Part shown: positions 1 to 8,874 of the stretch, piece by piece | Position numbering within the stretch: position 1 is the stretch's first letter | Layout: every line of letters starts with the position of its first letter | Assembly: GCA_040219355.1 (NCBI GenBank) | Contig: JAVJSN010000017.1 | Span: forward strand, 124,001-188,000 | Direction of reading: 5' to 3' | DNA: 64,000 bases | Origin: MH13 sp040219355 | GTDB lineage: Bacteria; Pseudomonadota; Alphaproteobacteria; Rhizobiales; MH13 | Program-made: the position numbers and the translations under genes | The notes under the pieces: model-generated | The model's database searches: none | What the model was told of the DNA's origin: nothing | Seen by the model: only the letters and a program-made list of their open reading frames with translations

Positions 1-35
1 ACCATGCCAAGAAACTCTGTCCCATTACGGGACGG

Positions 36-1025
36 TTACAAACCGGCTTGCTTAACCAATTGTTCAACAGCGATGGAAGGCGCCAGTGTTCCGTCGGCAA
101 CCTGGGCTTCCGCCCTCTCAATAGCAGCGCGCAACTTTGGGTCGCGGGTCAGGCGTTCCATGGCACGTTCGCGCAGCATATCGCGCATCCAGCCAAGATT
201 CTGGTCCGTGCGCCGTTTGGCAAAAAGCCCAGCAGCTTGGTGCTTGGCACGATGATCCTTGATGGTCGCCCAAAGCGTTTCCAACCCATCGCCTTGGAGC
301 CCGGATTGGGTGAGAACCGGCGGCTTCCAGACCTTTGAGGTGGGTGCCAAGATGTCGAGCGCCGCGCGATAATGGGCCGCAGCCTTGCGCGCTGCTGGGG
401 CATTCTCCCCATCGGCTTTGTTGATTGTGATGATGTCGGCGATCTCCAACACACCCTTCTTGATGCCTTGAAGCTCATCGCCAGCGCCGGGCAGCATCAG
501 CACCACGAACACATCCACCATGTCGGCCACAGCAGTCTCCGACTGGCCGATACCAACGGTTTCCACCAGCACCACATCGTGCCCGGCGGCTTCGCAAAGC
601 AGGATCGTCTCGCGCGATTTGGCTGTCACACCGCCCAGTGTGCCCGCTGACGGCGAAGGGCGAATGTAGGCACCTTTAGAGGTGGCCAAACGTTCCATGC
701 GCGTCTTGTCGCCCAGAATTGAACCACCGGTTCGGGTGGAGGACGGGTCGACCGCCAGCACTGCAAGCCTGTGGCCTAGCGCGATTAGCATTGCGCCAAA
801 GGTATCGATGGTGGTGGATTTGCCGACGCCGGGCACGCCGGTCATCCCAATACGGATGGCGTTTCCAGTTTCTGGCATGATCTGTTGGATCAGGGCGCGA
901 GCCTGTTCACGATGGTCGGGCCGCTTGGACTCCACAAGCGTGATTCCGCGGGCCAAGGCTGAACGCTCGCCTGCCAAGATCGCAGATGCAAGCGCATCAA
1001 CATCAAGACTGGTGGCGCCGCTCAC
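36..1025 (-). CDS. meaB: Methylmalonyl-CoA mutase-associated GTPase MeaB (ArgK family)
   Basis: G3E-family P-loop GTPase that protects and reactivates adenosylcobalamin-dependent methylmalonyl-CoA mutase in the cytosol. The protein has 329 aa, normal for the family. A Walker A motif GVPGVGKST lies at residues 63-71, the DPSS/GGSILGDKTRM block at about 93-110, VETVGIGQSE at 154-163 and the guanine-specificity NKAD at 202-205. The start is a GTG that overlaps the stop of the upstream lipoprotein gene by 4 nt (GTGA), so the two are probably translationally coupled. mutA/mutB lie on the same strand about 3 kb away, separated by an unrelated MarR-controlled pair. Family assignment is firm; the partner is inferred from family and proximity. 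Confidence 0.95.
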   Translation of the reverse strand: MSGATSLDVDALASAILAGERSALARGITLVESKRPDHREQARALIQQIMPETGNAIRIGMTGVPGVGKSTTIDTFGAMLIALGHRLAVLAVDPSSTRTGGSILGDKTRMERLATSKGAYIRPSPSAGTLGGVTAKSRETILLCEAAGHDVVLVETVGIGQSETAVADMVDVFVVLMLPGAGDELQGIKKGVLEIADIITINKADGENAPAARKAAAHYRAALDILAPTSKVWKPPVLTQSGLQGDGLETLWATIKDHRAKHQAAGLFAKRRTDQNLGWMRDMLRERAMERLTRDPKLRAAIERAEAQVADGTLAPSIAVEQLVKQAGL

Positions 1026-1603
1026 GGCTCCCAGATCATGCGGTTGAGCACCGCATCATTGAGCTCATTGCCACGCGGCATGCGCCCTTCGCGCCAAAGC
1101 GGCACTGAGTAAACATAGGTGATGGCGCTGCCAGCACGTCTGCACACTGCCATCTGTTCCCAGGAGCCGGTGCCCTCATCGCATTGCATCGAATTTCCGC
1201 CTGTCTGCCGATAGGACATGCCAACGCGAGCTCCGCCGGGGCCAGGCACATCTTCTGAAACAATCTGCGCACCCGTGATGCGCCCGCCTGATCCTTGAAA
1301 CCGCGCCATCTGCAAACCTGAGGGGCCGAAGGCGGCAAGTTGTGCGATCACTCGGCCTTGATAGGTGGCATTGACGGTTTCGACTCGCGCGCCGCCCAAC
1401 GCTTCAGATATGGCGCTGGAGGAAAAGCGCGTGGACTGATCCACCAACCCAACTCCGGTTTCACTCAAAGCGAGTCCGGGAACTGTGGTGGGTTGAACGG
1501 CAACTGGCGCGGCATATTCATCGCGACCAGCGCAAGCAGCTAACAAAAGTGCGGATGCAAAAAGAACGGCAATGCGAAAGGGATGTTTGGGCAAAGGGAT
1601 CAC
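1022..1603 (-). CDS. Putative lipoprotein of unknown function
   Basis: 193 aa. The N-terminus has a basic start, a hydrophobic stretch and a lipobox (LLLAACAG, residues about 19-26), so export and lipidation on the Cys is predicted. The remainder contains no domain I recognise; it holds two further cysteines in the C-terminal half that could form a disulfide. The start is GTG at 1603, with only a weak upstream purine run (GAG). It lies directly upstream of meaB with a GTGA overlap, but no functional link to the mutase is evident beyond that coupling. Confidence 0.7.
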   Translation of the reverse strand: MIPLPKHPFRIAVLFASALLLAACAGRDEYAAPVAVQPTTVPGLALSETGVGLVDQSTRFSSSAISEALGGARVETVNATYQGRVIAQLAAFGPSGLQMARFQGSGGRITGAQIVSEDVPGPGGARVGMSYRQTGGNSMQCDEGTGSWEQMAVCRRAGSAITYVYSVPLWREGRMPRGNELNDAVLNRMIWEP

Positions 1604-1695
1604 TCAAGACGTGGTATCTGCCGAACCTTGTACCGGATTCTTTGCCAAGAAAAAGGCCAGTCAGATAGGTGCTCTACCGGAGAAGCTAGCGCGAA

Positions 1696-2022
1696 CTAAC
1701 GCACCGTGACAGCAGTCCCTGAGGCTGTGACCATTAACATGCCGCCGCCACTGCCAACCGTTACCGTTTCATAATCCAGATCGATGCCGATGATTGCGTT
1801 GGCACCCAGCGCGTTGGCGCGTTCTTCCATCTCTTGCATGGCGATAGCGCGGGCCTTGGCAAGTTCCTTTTCGTAGGCGCCTGAACGCCCGCCGACGATA
1901 TCGCGAATGCCCGCAAAAAGGTCCTTGAAAATGTTGGCACCCAATATCGCTTCACCGGTCACGATACCTCGATAGTCGGTAACGGTCTTGTCCTGCAACG
2001 TAGACGTGGTGGTCATGATCAT
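1696..2022 (-). CDS. YbjQ/UPF0145 family protein (DUF74)
   Basis: Small cytosolic protein of the YbjQ family (putative heavy-metal-binding domain), whose role is not established. The sequence shows the typical opening TTSTLQ, a VTGEAILGANIFKD block, an alpha-helical stretch rich in Ala/Glu and the closing NAIIGIDLDYET strand followed by a Gly-rich turn. About 108 aa is usual. I place the start at 2022 rather than at the longer in-frame ATG at 2070, because AGGAG lies 7 nt upstream of 2022 and the family begins at this point. It is a single gene with no operon partner; the divergent nitroreductase starts 150 nt away. Confidence 0.85.
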   Translation of the reverse strand: MIMTTTSTLQDKTVTDYRGIVTGEAILGANIFKDLFAGIRDIVGGRSGAYEKELAKARAIAMQEMEERANALGANAIIGIDLDYETVTVGSGGGMLMVTASGTAVTVR

Positions 2023-2121
2023 GGCGTTTCTCCTGGATTTGGGCGTGTTTTCTCGCGTGCTGACAGGCATCTAGGCAGCGCAGGCTCAAAGAGCAAGTTC
2101 AGTCATTGATCATGGGAATAA

Positions 2122-2157
2122 AGTTTGATATCAAACTATATAGTTTGACATAGAACT
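2122..2157. promoter_or_regulatory. Tandem MarR-type operator for the nitroreductase-marR pair
   Basis: AGTTTGATATCAAACT at 2122-2137 is a perfect 16-bp palindrome. A second, imperfect copy AGTTTGACATAGAACT lies at 2142-2157, 20 nt (two helical turns) further on and just 15 nt before the nitroreductase start. The length, AT-rich centre and tandem placement are typical of MarR dimer sites. The only MarR gene nearby is the second gene of the same operon, so autoregulation is inferred. Confidence 0.7.
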
Positions 2158-2172
2158 AAAAAGGAAATCCTT

Positions 2173-3378
2173 ATGACTGACACCAATATTGAGAAGCCAG
2201 CGAGCCCTTCGCGGCGCAAATTCATCCGTATTCTGGGCGTAGGCGGTATTGTTGTCGGCGCGTCCGCTCTGGGTGCCGGCACGTGGCTCACAACGCGCGC
2301 CCCTGCTGCCGCCCGCGGGCCTTGGCAGGACGCTGGGCAAGACATCCCAGGTTTTGGCGATGATGTGCGGGTGCGAGCACTATCCTATGCTGTTCTGGCA
2401 CCCAATGCGCATAACCGACAGCCCTGGTCAGTGGACTTGTCAGAACCAAATGCCCTGACGCTTTATTGCGATCTTGATCGACGGCTGCCTGAAACCGATC
2501 CCTTCGACCGTCAGATCACCGTGAGCTTGGGGTGTTTTGTCGAGCTTTTCGCGCTCGCCGCCGCTGAAGATGGATTTGGCGTTGATGTGGACCTGTTCCC
2601 GGACGGCGAACCCTCTCCGAGGCTCGATGCGAGGCCCGTCGCACATCTGCGGTTGATGGCGGGCATTGGCACACGTGACCCGTTGTTTGCGCAGATCGTC
2701 AATCGTCACACCAACAAGGAACCGTTTGACACCGCTCGGTTGGTACTACCTGGCGATGTGGCTGCCATACTTGCAACAAGCCGTGCCTCTGGATCGCTCC
2801 AAGCCGGATCAACGCTTGATGACACCAAAATCCTGGAACTGCGCGACCTGACCTGGCGTGGTCATGAAATTGAAAGCTTCACCCCGCGCACGATGCAGGA
2901 AAGCGTTGATCTGATGCGTATTGGAAAGGCCGAAGTTCTAGCAAATCCTGATGGGATCGACCTGTCCGGCCCGCTATTTGAAGCGTTGAATGTCGCTGGT
3001 ATACTGACGCGTGAGCAGATCGCGGACCCCGCGACAACGGCCTTCCAGCAGGGCATGGACATCTATCGCGAAATCATCAACTCAGCCATGGGCTATGTTT
3101 GGCTTATCAGCGATAGCGACACGCGCGCTGAGCAGATCGCAGCGGGTCGGGCCTATGTGCGGATGCATCTTGAAGCCACGGCGCGCGGCATTGATATGCA
3201 TCCGCTCAGCCAAGCTCTGCAAGAGTATGAGGAAATCGCAGCGCTCTATGAAGAGGCCAAAGTGGCGCTCGGCGCGCAGCCAACACAAACCGTGCAAATG
3301 TTGGCACGTATCGGTTATGGTCCATCCATCAAAGCCAGCCCGCGCTGGCCAGCGGCGACCCGGATACGGTCAGTCTGA
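2173..3378 (+). CDS. Tat-exported nitroreductase-like (Acg-type) flavoprotein
   Basis: 401 aa. The N-terminus has a twin-arginine signal (SRRKFIRILGVGG, about residues 14-26) followed by a hydrophobic Gly/Ala/Val stretch, so the folded protein is probably exported or membrane-anchored in the periplasm. The body resembles the Acg-like branch of the nitroreductase superfamily: SYAVLAPNAHNRQPW is the FMN-phosphate/N-terminal motif, and a second half-domain follows, as in Acg proteins that are about twice nitroreductase size. It would bind FMN; the substrate is unknown. AAGGAA precedes the ATG. A MarR gene follows after 15 nt and two palindromic operators lie upstream, suggesting induction by a small-molecule ligand. 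Confidence 0.8.
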   Translation: MTDTNIEKPASPSRRKFIRILGVGGIVVGASALGAGTWLTTRAPAAARGPWQDAGQDIPGFGDDVRVRALSYAVLAPNAHNRQPWSVDLSEPNALTLYCDLDRRLPETDPFDRQITVSLGCFVELFALAAAEDGFGVDVDLFPDGEPSPRLDARPVAHLRLMAGIGTRDPLFAQIVNRHTNKEPFDTARLVLPGDVAAILATSRASGSLQAGSTLDDTKILELRDLTWRGHEIESFTPRTMQESVDLMRIGKAEVLANPDGIDLSGPLFEALNVAGILTREQIADPATTAFQQGMDIYREIINSAMGYVWLISDSDTRAEQIAAGRAYVRMHLEATARGIDMHPLSQALQEYEEIAALYEEAKVALGAQPTQTVQMLARIGYGPSIKASPRWPAATRIRSV

Positions 3379-3393
3379 TTTGGAAATTACCTG

Positions 3394-3846
3394 ATGCCCC
3401 AAAAACCTGATGATCCCGCGCTCTTTGCTCTGTTCAACGAGATCGGGATCATCAACCAGCTTGCGACGACCCTGTTTGAACGGGTGATGCCGCACGACCT
3501 GACGGTAGCCCAATTCTCACTGCTCAACCATTTGTCGAGGCGTGAGGATCCACAAGCACCGCTGAAGTTGGCCAATGCCTTTCAGGTATCCAAAGGCACG
3601 ATGTCCAGCACCATTGGGCGCCTGGAAAGCAAGGGCTTCGTGGAGGTGACACCCAATCCCAAAGATGGGCGCGGCAAGTTTGTTGGTATCACCGAGACTG
3701 GCCTTGCGGCGCGTAACGATGCTGTGGCCGCCCTTGGTCCTGACTTGGCCTGGCTTTCCGATGAGACCACTTCCCATGACATAAGCGGCTTAACGCAACA
3801 GCTCGCGACCATCCGCAAACTGCTTGATGCGCGTCGTGACAGTTAG
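3394..3846 (+). CDS. MarR family transcriptional regulator
   Basis: 150-aa winged-helix protein. The recognition region is seen in LKLANAFQVSKGTMSSTIGRLESKGFVEV (about 54-82, shown in the family as helix-turn-helix) and the wing in NPKDGRGKFVGITETG. Helices at both ends would form the dimer. It is co-oriented 15 nt behind the Tat nitroreductase gene, and the palindromic pair at 2122-2157 is the likely binding site. By analogy with MarR family members it probably represses its own operon until a phenolic, quinone or oxidising ligand binds; the ligand is not readable from sequence. Confidence 0.9.
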   Translation: MPQKPDDPALFALFNEIGIINQLATTLFERVMPHDLTVAQFSLLNHLSRREDPQAPLKLANAFQVSKGTMSSTIGRLESKGFVEVTPNPKDGRGKFVGITETGLAARNDAVAALGPDLAWLSDETTSHDISGLTQQLATIRKLLDARRDS

Positions 3847-3900
3847 CCATTGTCTTACGCTTTCGTGCTCAGCCGTTTTTCCGACCGTTAAGGCGCAGTG

Positions 3901-6066
3901 CTATTCCGCTGCCTGTTGCGCATAGCCAAGCTTGGCATTCAAATCTTCCAGCAATTCGCATGCTGCGTCGGCAATGACTGTGCCGGGTGGAAAGATCGCC
4001 GCAGCGCCAGCTTCTTTCAGTGCATCGAAATCCTGCGGTGGAATAACCCCACCCACCACGATCATAATATCTTCGCGGCCTTCGGCTTCCAGCGCGGATT
4101 TGAGCGCCGGGACAAGCGTCAGGTGGCCAGCGGCCAGCGATGACACGCCAACTATATGCACATCGTTTTCCACCGCTTGGCGCGCGGCTTCGTCTGGCGT
4201 GGCGAACAGCGGCCCGATATCGACATCAAAGCCGATGTCGGCAAAAGCTGACGCGATGACTTTCTGGCCTCGATCATGCCCATCCTGGCCCATTTTGGCG
4301 ACAAGAATGCGCGGGCGGCGGCCATCGGCCTCCTCAAAGGCATCTGTCATCGCAAGGGCGCGTTGGATCGCTTCGGACATCTCGCCTGCCTCCCGTTTGT
4401 AGACGCCGGAAATGGCCTTGATCTCGGCGCGGTGGCGCCCAAAGACCTTCTCCATGGCATCAGACATCTCACCGACCGTCGCACCAGCGCGGGCCGCATC
4501 CACGCAGAGCGCCAAAAGATTTCCGTCTGCTGCCGCACCATTGGTCAGGGCTTCCAGCGCTGCATCGGTTGCTGATTGATCACGTTCGCTACGTAGCTTG
4601 GCAAGTTTCGCAAGCTGCTGCTCGCGCACCGAGGCGTTGTCCACTTTGAGGATATCCAACGGCTGCTCGCGTTCCGGCTTGTAACCATTGACGCCGATAA
4701 TGGACTGCTGACCGCTATCGATGCGTGCTTGCGTTTTGGCGGCTGCCTCTTCGATCCGCATCTTGGGGATGCCCGCTTCAATGGCCTTGGCCATGCCGCC
4801 CAGCTCTTCGATCTCGGTGATGTGCTGCATCGCACGATCAGCAAGGTCCTGGGTCAAACGCTCGACAAAGTGCGACCCGCCCCAGGGATCGATCACCCGC
4901 GTCGTGCCGCTCTCTTGTTGCAGAAAAAGCTGCGTGTTGCGGGCGATGCGGGCGGAGAAATCGGTTGGCAGGGCCAGCGCCTCATCCAATGCATTGGTGT
5001 GCAGGCTTTGCGTGTGGCCCTGTGTGGCCGCCATCGCTTCCACGCAGGTGCGGATGACATTGTTATAAACATCCTGCGCCGTCAGCGACCAGCCCGAAGT
5101 CTGACTGTGGGTGCGCAAGGCAGTGGATTTGGCATTGGTCGGCGTGAACTCGTCCTGCATCAGCTTCGACCAGAGCAGACGGCCAGCGCGCAGTTTGGCG
5201 ACCTCCATAAAGAAATTCATGCCGATCGCCCAAAAGAACGAAAGCCGGGGCGCAAAACTGTCGATATCCATACCTGCGCCAACACCGCGCCGGGCATATT
5301 CGATGCCGTCTGCCAGCGTGTAGGCAAGCTCCAGATCCGCCGTCGCACCGGCTTCTTGCATGTGATAGCCGGAAATCGAGATCGAGTTGAACTTCGGCAT
5401 GTTGTCCGACGTGTAGGCAAAAATATCGGAGATGATCCGCATCGAGGGCGCGGGCGGATAGATGTAGGTGTTGCGGACCATAAACTCTTTCAGAATATCG
5501 TTCTGAATAGTCCCGGCCAGCTTGTTGGGCGAAACGCCCTGTTCCTCAGCCGCGATTATGTAAAGCGCCATCACCGGCAGCACCGCACCGTTCATGGTCA
5601 TCGACACCGACATCGTATCCAGCGGAATGCCGTCGAACAGCTGCCGCATATCCAGAATGCTATCGATGGCCACACCAGCCATGCCAACATCGCCGGCCAC
5701 CCGCGGATGGTCTGAATCATAGCCGCGATGGGTCGCCAGATCGAAGGCGACGGACAAGCCCTTTTGCCCAGCGGCAAGGTTGCGCCGATAGAAGGCATTG
5801 GAGGCTTGAGCGGTGGAAAAACCGGCATATTGGCGCACGGTCCAGGGACGCTGCACATACATGGTTGGGTAGGGGCCGCGCACATAGGGTGCCAAGCCCG
5901 GCAGGCTCGCCACATGGCTCAAGCCTTCCCTGTCGCTGGCATCGTACGCCCGCTTGACGCCGATGCCTTCCGGCGTCTGCCAGTCCTCGCCGGACGTTTT
6001 TGCAGGCGCATCATGGCTAGAGAAATCAGGTATCGGGAGCGTGGCGAAGTCAGGCAGTTTGCTCAT
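3901..6066 (-). CDS. mutB: Methylmalonyl-CoA mutase large (catalytic) subunit
   Basis: Adenosylcobalamin enzyme interconverting (R)-methylmalonyl-CoA and succinyl-CoA, the last step of propionyl-CoA assimilation. 721 aa, usual for the catalytic subunit. The N-terminal TIM barrel carries RGPYPTMY (about 62-70), whose Tyr is characteristic of methylmalonyl- rather than isobutyryl-CoA mutases. The C-terminal cobalamin domain carries DGHDRG (the DxHxxG cobalt-ligand motif, near residue 600) and the VGGVIPPQD and PPGTVI turns. The gene starts inside the mutA stop (4-nt ATGA overlap), so the heterodimer subunits are co-translated. meaB lies downstream on the same strand. Propionate-yielding catabolism, such as the predicted hydratase/lyase pathway at 14-24 kb, could supply its substrate. 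Confidence 0.97.
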   Translation of the reverse strand: MSKLPDFATLPIPDFSSHDAPAKTSGEDWQTPEGIGVKRAYDASDREGLSHVASLPGLAPYVRGPYPTMYVQRPWTVRQYAGFSTAQASNAFYRRNLAAGQKGLSVAFDLATHRGYDSDHPRVAGDVGMAGVAIDSILDMRQLFDGIPLDTMSVSMTMNGAVLPVMALYIIAAEEQGVSPNKLAGTIQNDILKEFMVRNTYIYPPAPSMRIISDIFAYTSDNMPKFNSISISGYHMQEAGATADLELAYTLADGIEYARRGVGAGMDIDSFAPRLSFFWAIGMNFFMEVAKLRAGRLLWSKLMQDEFTPTNAKSTALRTHSQTSGWSLTAQDVYNNVIRTCVEAMAATQGHTQSLHTNALDEALALPTDFSARIARNTQLFLQQESGTTRVIDPWGGSHFVERLTQDLADRAMQHITEIEELGGMAKAIEAGIPKMRIEEAAAKTQARIDSGQQSIIGVNGYKPEREQPLDILKVDNASVREQQLAKLAKLRSERDQSATDAALEALTNGAAADGNLLALCVDAARAGATVGEMSDAMEKVFGRHRAEIKAISGVYKREAGEMSEAIQRALAMTDAFEEADGRRPRILVAKMGQDGHDRGQKVIASAFADIGFDVDIGPLFATPDEAARQAVENDVHIVGVSSLAAGHLTLVPALKSALEAEGREDIMIVVGGVIPPQDFDALKEAGAAAIFPPGTVIADAACELLEDLNAKLGYAQQAAE

Positions 6067-7472
6067 GATGAAGCTTCCTTGCGACCAGCGTCAGAAGGCC
6101 AGGGCGCAATCGGTTCGGCGTATGTCTTTAGGCCTTCTTTCAGGGCGAAATGGACCGGTGCGACATCCTCCACATCGACGGCGTACTCCGTTTCCAGCTG
6201 GAAGATCGTTGTTCCTGTTAGGTGACGCTTGCCGCTCTCAAGCAGCGCAATCTTTTCGGCTTGACCTGCTTTGACCTTGGCTTGGATGTGGCCAGAGGCC
6301 AGCGCTTCGATCACGCCGCCCTCGCGTTCAGTGGCTTGGAAACCTTGCCACGCCTTCTCACAAAGCGCGTGCGTGTAGGCCTCGTAAAGCCCCGAACCGG
6401 CAGCCGGATCAGTCACCTCGTGCAAATGGCTTTCCTCCATAAGCACCAACTGCGTGTTGCGCGCCGTGCGACGGGCAAACGGGTCGGGGTAGCCAAGCGG
6501 CTGGGAAAAGGGCAGTGCGGTGATTGCATCGGCTCCGCCGACAGCGGCCGCAAACACGGCTGTTGTCGCCCGCAGCATGTTCACATGCGGGTCAAGCCTG
6601 GTCAGCATGCGCGCTGAGGTTTCAGTATGAATGTGCGGCGCAAAAGGCGCAATTCCAGCCGCTTCCATCAGTTTGGCATGCAGCAGCCGCAGCGCGCGCA
6701 GCTTTGCAATACCGGCAAACTGATCGGCATCCACGGCCACACCCAGCATAGTTTTCTGCGCAGCCAGGGCAGGGTCATCGCCGCTTTTCATCGCAAATAC
6801 CAGAGAGGCGAGAACAAACGCCAGCTCATCGGCATCTGTGCCACCGGCATTGTGGATGACCCGTCCATCGGCCCGATAAATCGTGCCGTTAAAGCCGTGC
6901 TCAGCCAATTGGCCAAAGTGGCGCGCTTGCGCCTCGCGGGTGGACGGTCCATCGCCGCGCAAGCCGCCGGAGCTTGCGAGCAGGCTGGCCGGGTCCAAGC
7001 CAAAGTCCACTGAGATGCGCGCGTTGGGCGTTGCTCGACGGTCCAAATAGCTGGCCAGAGCGCGCGCATCGCGGGCACGAGCCGGTGAGGGCTCCAGGGA
7101 TAGTCGCACCGCATCCACCAACACATCGTCCAGGACGGTGGGCAGTGCGCTGAGGTCGATGCCATAGCCCAGCGATCCTGCGGCGCCCTGCGCCACCAAC
7201 ACAAGGCCGGAAGCCCCACCTTCAAGTTCGGCCATCGTTTGCTGGTGCGCGTCCTGGCCATTGGGGTGGTCCACCCTCTGCGCCACAATCCATGGCGTGC
7301 CACCCGCGCGCATGGCGATTGGGCCGCCTTCGGCAGGCGGATAAAGCGGCTGCAGCGAGATGCCGTCGTCGCTTTGGCTGATGAGGCTGTCAAAAGACAC
7401 GCCCTTCAGCGCTTTGTCGACAAGCCCTTTCCAGCGTTCAAATCCGGTCTCATCAAAACCCGTCGCTTGCAT
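6063..7472 (-). CDS. mutA: Methylmalonyl-CoA mutase small subunit
   Basis: 469 aa. Non-catalytic partner of the split mutase heterodimer. It aligns in layout with the MutB barrel (TRLDPHVNMLRATTAVFAAAVGGADAI, LPFSQPLGYPDPFARR, NTQLVLMEESHLHEVTDPAAGSGLYE) but is shortened and has no DxHxxG cobalt-ligand motif, so it cannot bind cobalamin in the base-off mode. Such small subunits stabilise MutB. It is the first gene of the mutA-mutB operon, with ATGA overlap to mutB. The next gene upstream is divergent, leaving about 80-130 nt for the promoter; I see no clear operator there. Confidence 0.93.
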   Translation of the reverse strand: MQATGFDETGFERWKGLVDKALKGVSFDSLISQSDDGISLQPLYPPAEGGPIAMRAGGTPWIVAQRVDHPNGQDAHQQTMAELEGGASGLVLVAQGAAGSLGYGIDLSALPTVLDDVLVDAVRLSLEPSPARARDARALASYLDRRATPNARISVDFGLDPASLLASSGGLRGDGPSTREAQARHFGQLAEHGFNGTIYRADGRVIHNAGGTDADELAFVLASLVFAMKSGDDPALAAQKTMLGVAVDADQFAGIAKLRALRLLHAKLMEAAGIAPFAPHIHTETSARMLTRLDPHVNMLRATTAVFAAAVGGADAITALPFSQPLGYPDPFARRTARNTQLVLMEESHLHEVTDPAAGSGLYEAYTHALCEKAWQGFQATEREGGVIEALASGHIQAKVKAGQAEKIALLESGKRHLTGTTIFQLETEYAVDVEDVAPVHFALKEGLKTYAEPIAPWPSDAGRKEASS

Positions 7473-7602
7473 TGCCTAGCCTATCGCGCTTGTTTCTTCG
7501 CTGATGCAGCATTGATTTTACCTATCCCGTTCGCACAACAAAAGCCGGTCATGCATGGATTGGCCTAAGCCTTTGGGATCAGAACCGAAAGACCACGCCC
7601 CT

Positions 7603-8358
7603 ATGCGCCAATCGCCTCATGTCATCCTTATTCATGGCGCCTGGCAGGGCAGTTGGGTATGGCGCGATTTTTCGCCTTTTCTGGAAAAGGCTGGCTTCAC
7701 GCCCCACGCAATCGATCTGCCGGGCAATGGCGCCGATGATACACCGCTGGTCGATGTTAGCCTTGATCTTTATCTGGCCCATATCAGTGCGCTGATCGAA
7801 CGGTTGGAGGGCGACATTCTCGTCATCGCGCATTCAGGTGGTGGGGTCATCGGCACGGCACTTGGTGAACTCTATTCACGGCGCATCAAGGCAATCTCCT
7901 ATATCGCGGGCATGATGATGCCGTCCGGATGGCATTTTGGCGATGTGCTGCGTGCGGAGAAGGCCGAGGAGCGCGGCCTTCTCGGTATCGGGCCCTATCT
8001 GCAGTGGAGCAATGAGCGCGCGGTGAGTTGGGTTCCACCTGAGGCAGGCGCGAGGATTTTCCTCAATGATATGCCGTTTGATGTCGCTCTGAAGGGCGCT
8101 GCAAACCTCACCGCACAGGCCGAGCCGGGCAGGGCACTCAAGACCGATTGGACGGATGAGAGTTTTGGCGCCATTCCCCGCATTTATGTGGAATGCGCAC
8201 AAGACCTATCGGTGTTGCAACCCATCCAAAGGGCCATGCAAAAGCTGGTCCCCGGAGCGCGACGCATTGTGCTTAACGTTGGCCACGCCCCGCATGTTTC
8301 ACAGCCGCAGGTGCTGGCGGATGCGGTGATCCCGGCCCTTAGAACTTATTCGGGTTGA
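7603..8358 (+). CDS. Alpha/beta hydrolase (plant esterase/HNL-like group)
   Basis: 251 aa from the ATG at 7603; an in-frame upstream ATG at 7555 would add 16 residues of low-complexity sequence, and neither start has a strong ribosome site. LIHGAWQGSWVW (about residues 8-19) is the oxyanion-hole loop of the salicylate-esterase/hydroxynitrile-lyase type, AHSGGG (about 76-81) carries the nucleophile Ser, and the acid and His lie in the C-terminal half (ECAQDLS; GHAPHVSQP). It is a soluble esterase or C-C hydrolase with unknown substrate. Its 3' end overlaps the convergent creA-like gene by 13 nt. Confidence 0.85.
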   Translation: MRQSPHVILIHGAWQGSWVWRDFSPFLEKAGFTPHAIDLPGNGADDTPLVDVSLDLYLAHISALIERLEGDILVIAHSGGGVIGTALGELYSRRIKAISYIAGMMMPSGWHFGDVLRAEKAEERGLLGIGPYLQWSNERAVSWVPPEAGARIFLNDMPFDVALKGAANLTAQAEPGRALKTDWTDESFGAIPRIYVECAQDLSVLQPIQRAMQKLVPGARRIVLNVGHAPHVSQPQVLADAVIPALRTYSG

Positions 8359-8807
8359 TAGAGCGGCACGGTAGAGATCGCCATCTTCGCAGACCCCTGC
8401 TCCACTTCTCGTGCGTGTGTGATGTAAATCAGCGTTTGGTTCTCTTGGTCGAAAATTCGCCGCACGCGCAATGACTTCCAAATGATCGAGCGGCGTTCAG
8501 AAAAGATCGACTCACCCTCGTCCGACAGATCAATATCGCCGATGACGATCTGGCCGGTCTGACGACAGGCGATGGACGAATTGGAGGGATCTTCAAACCA
8601 GTTGCCGTTTTGCAATCGGTCGATGATCCCACGCTCAAAGTAAGCAACATGGCATGTCACGCCCGCGACCTCGGGATCAGCGAAGGCCTCGATTATGATG
8701 TCATTGCCCAGCCAATCAACATCGACATTCCCAACCTCCTCAGCGTGCGAAAGGCCGCTGCTGGCTGCCAAAACAAGCGCGGCGAAGGCGGTTTTTGCAA
8801 GGGTCAT
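8346..8807 (-). CDS. creA: CreA family protein
   Basis: 153 aa with a cleavable Sec signal peptide (MTLAKTAFAALVLAASSGLSHAEE), giving a periplasmic protein of about 130 aa. The mature part matches CreA: NDIIIEAFADPEVAGVTCHVAY, FEDPSNSSIACRQTGQI with two conserved Cys, and SERRSIIWKSLRVRRIFD with ITHAREVEQGSAK near the end. CreA's molecular function is not known. It is a single gene, convergent with the alpha/beta hydrolase (13-nt overlap) and tandem with the App1-type gene upstream, from which it is separated by 67 nt. Confidence 0.9.
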   Translation of the reverse strand: MTLAKTAFAALVLAASSGLSHAEEVGNVDVDWLGNDIIIEAFADPEVAGVTCHVAYFERGIIDRLQNGNWFEDPSNSSIACRQTGQIVIGDIDLSDEGESIFSERRSIIWKSLRVRRIFDQENQTLIYITHAREVEQGSAKMAISTVPLYQPE

Positions 8808-8874
8808 AAAGGTGTCCTCAAAAAAATTGTCAATAACAAAGATCTGTCGTCACATGGGATAACGGCGTGATCTC

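Noticed and set aside
4729..5715. 328-codon open frame on the plus strand
   Set aside because: It lies wholly antisense to mutB, a strongly conserved gene, has no family features and is Arg/His-rich as expected for a shadow frame in GC-rich DNA.
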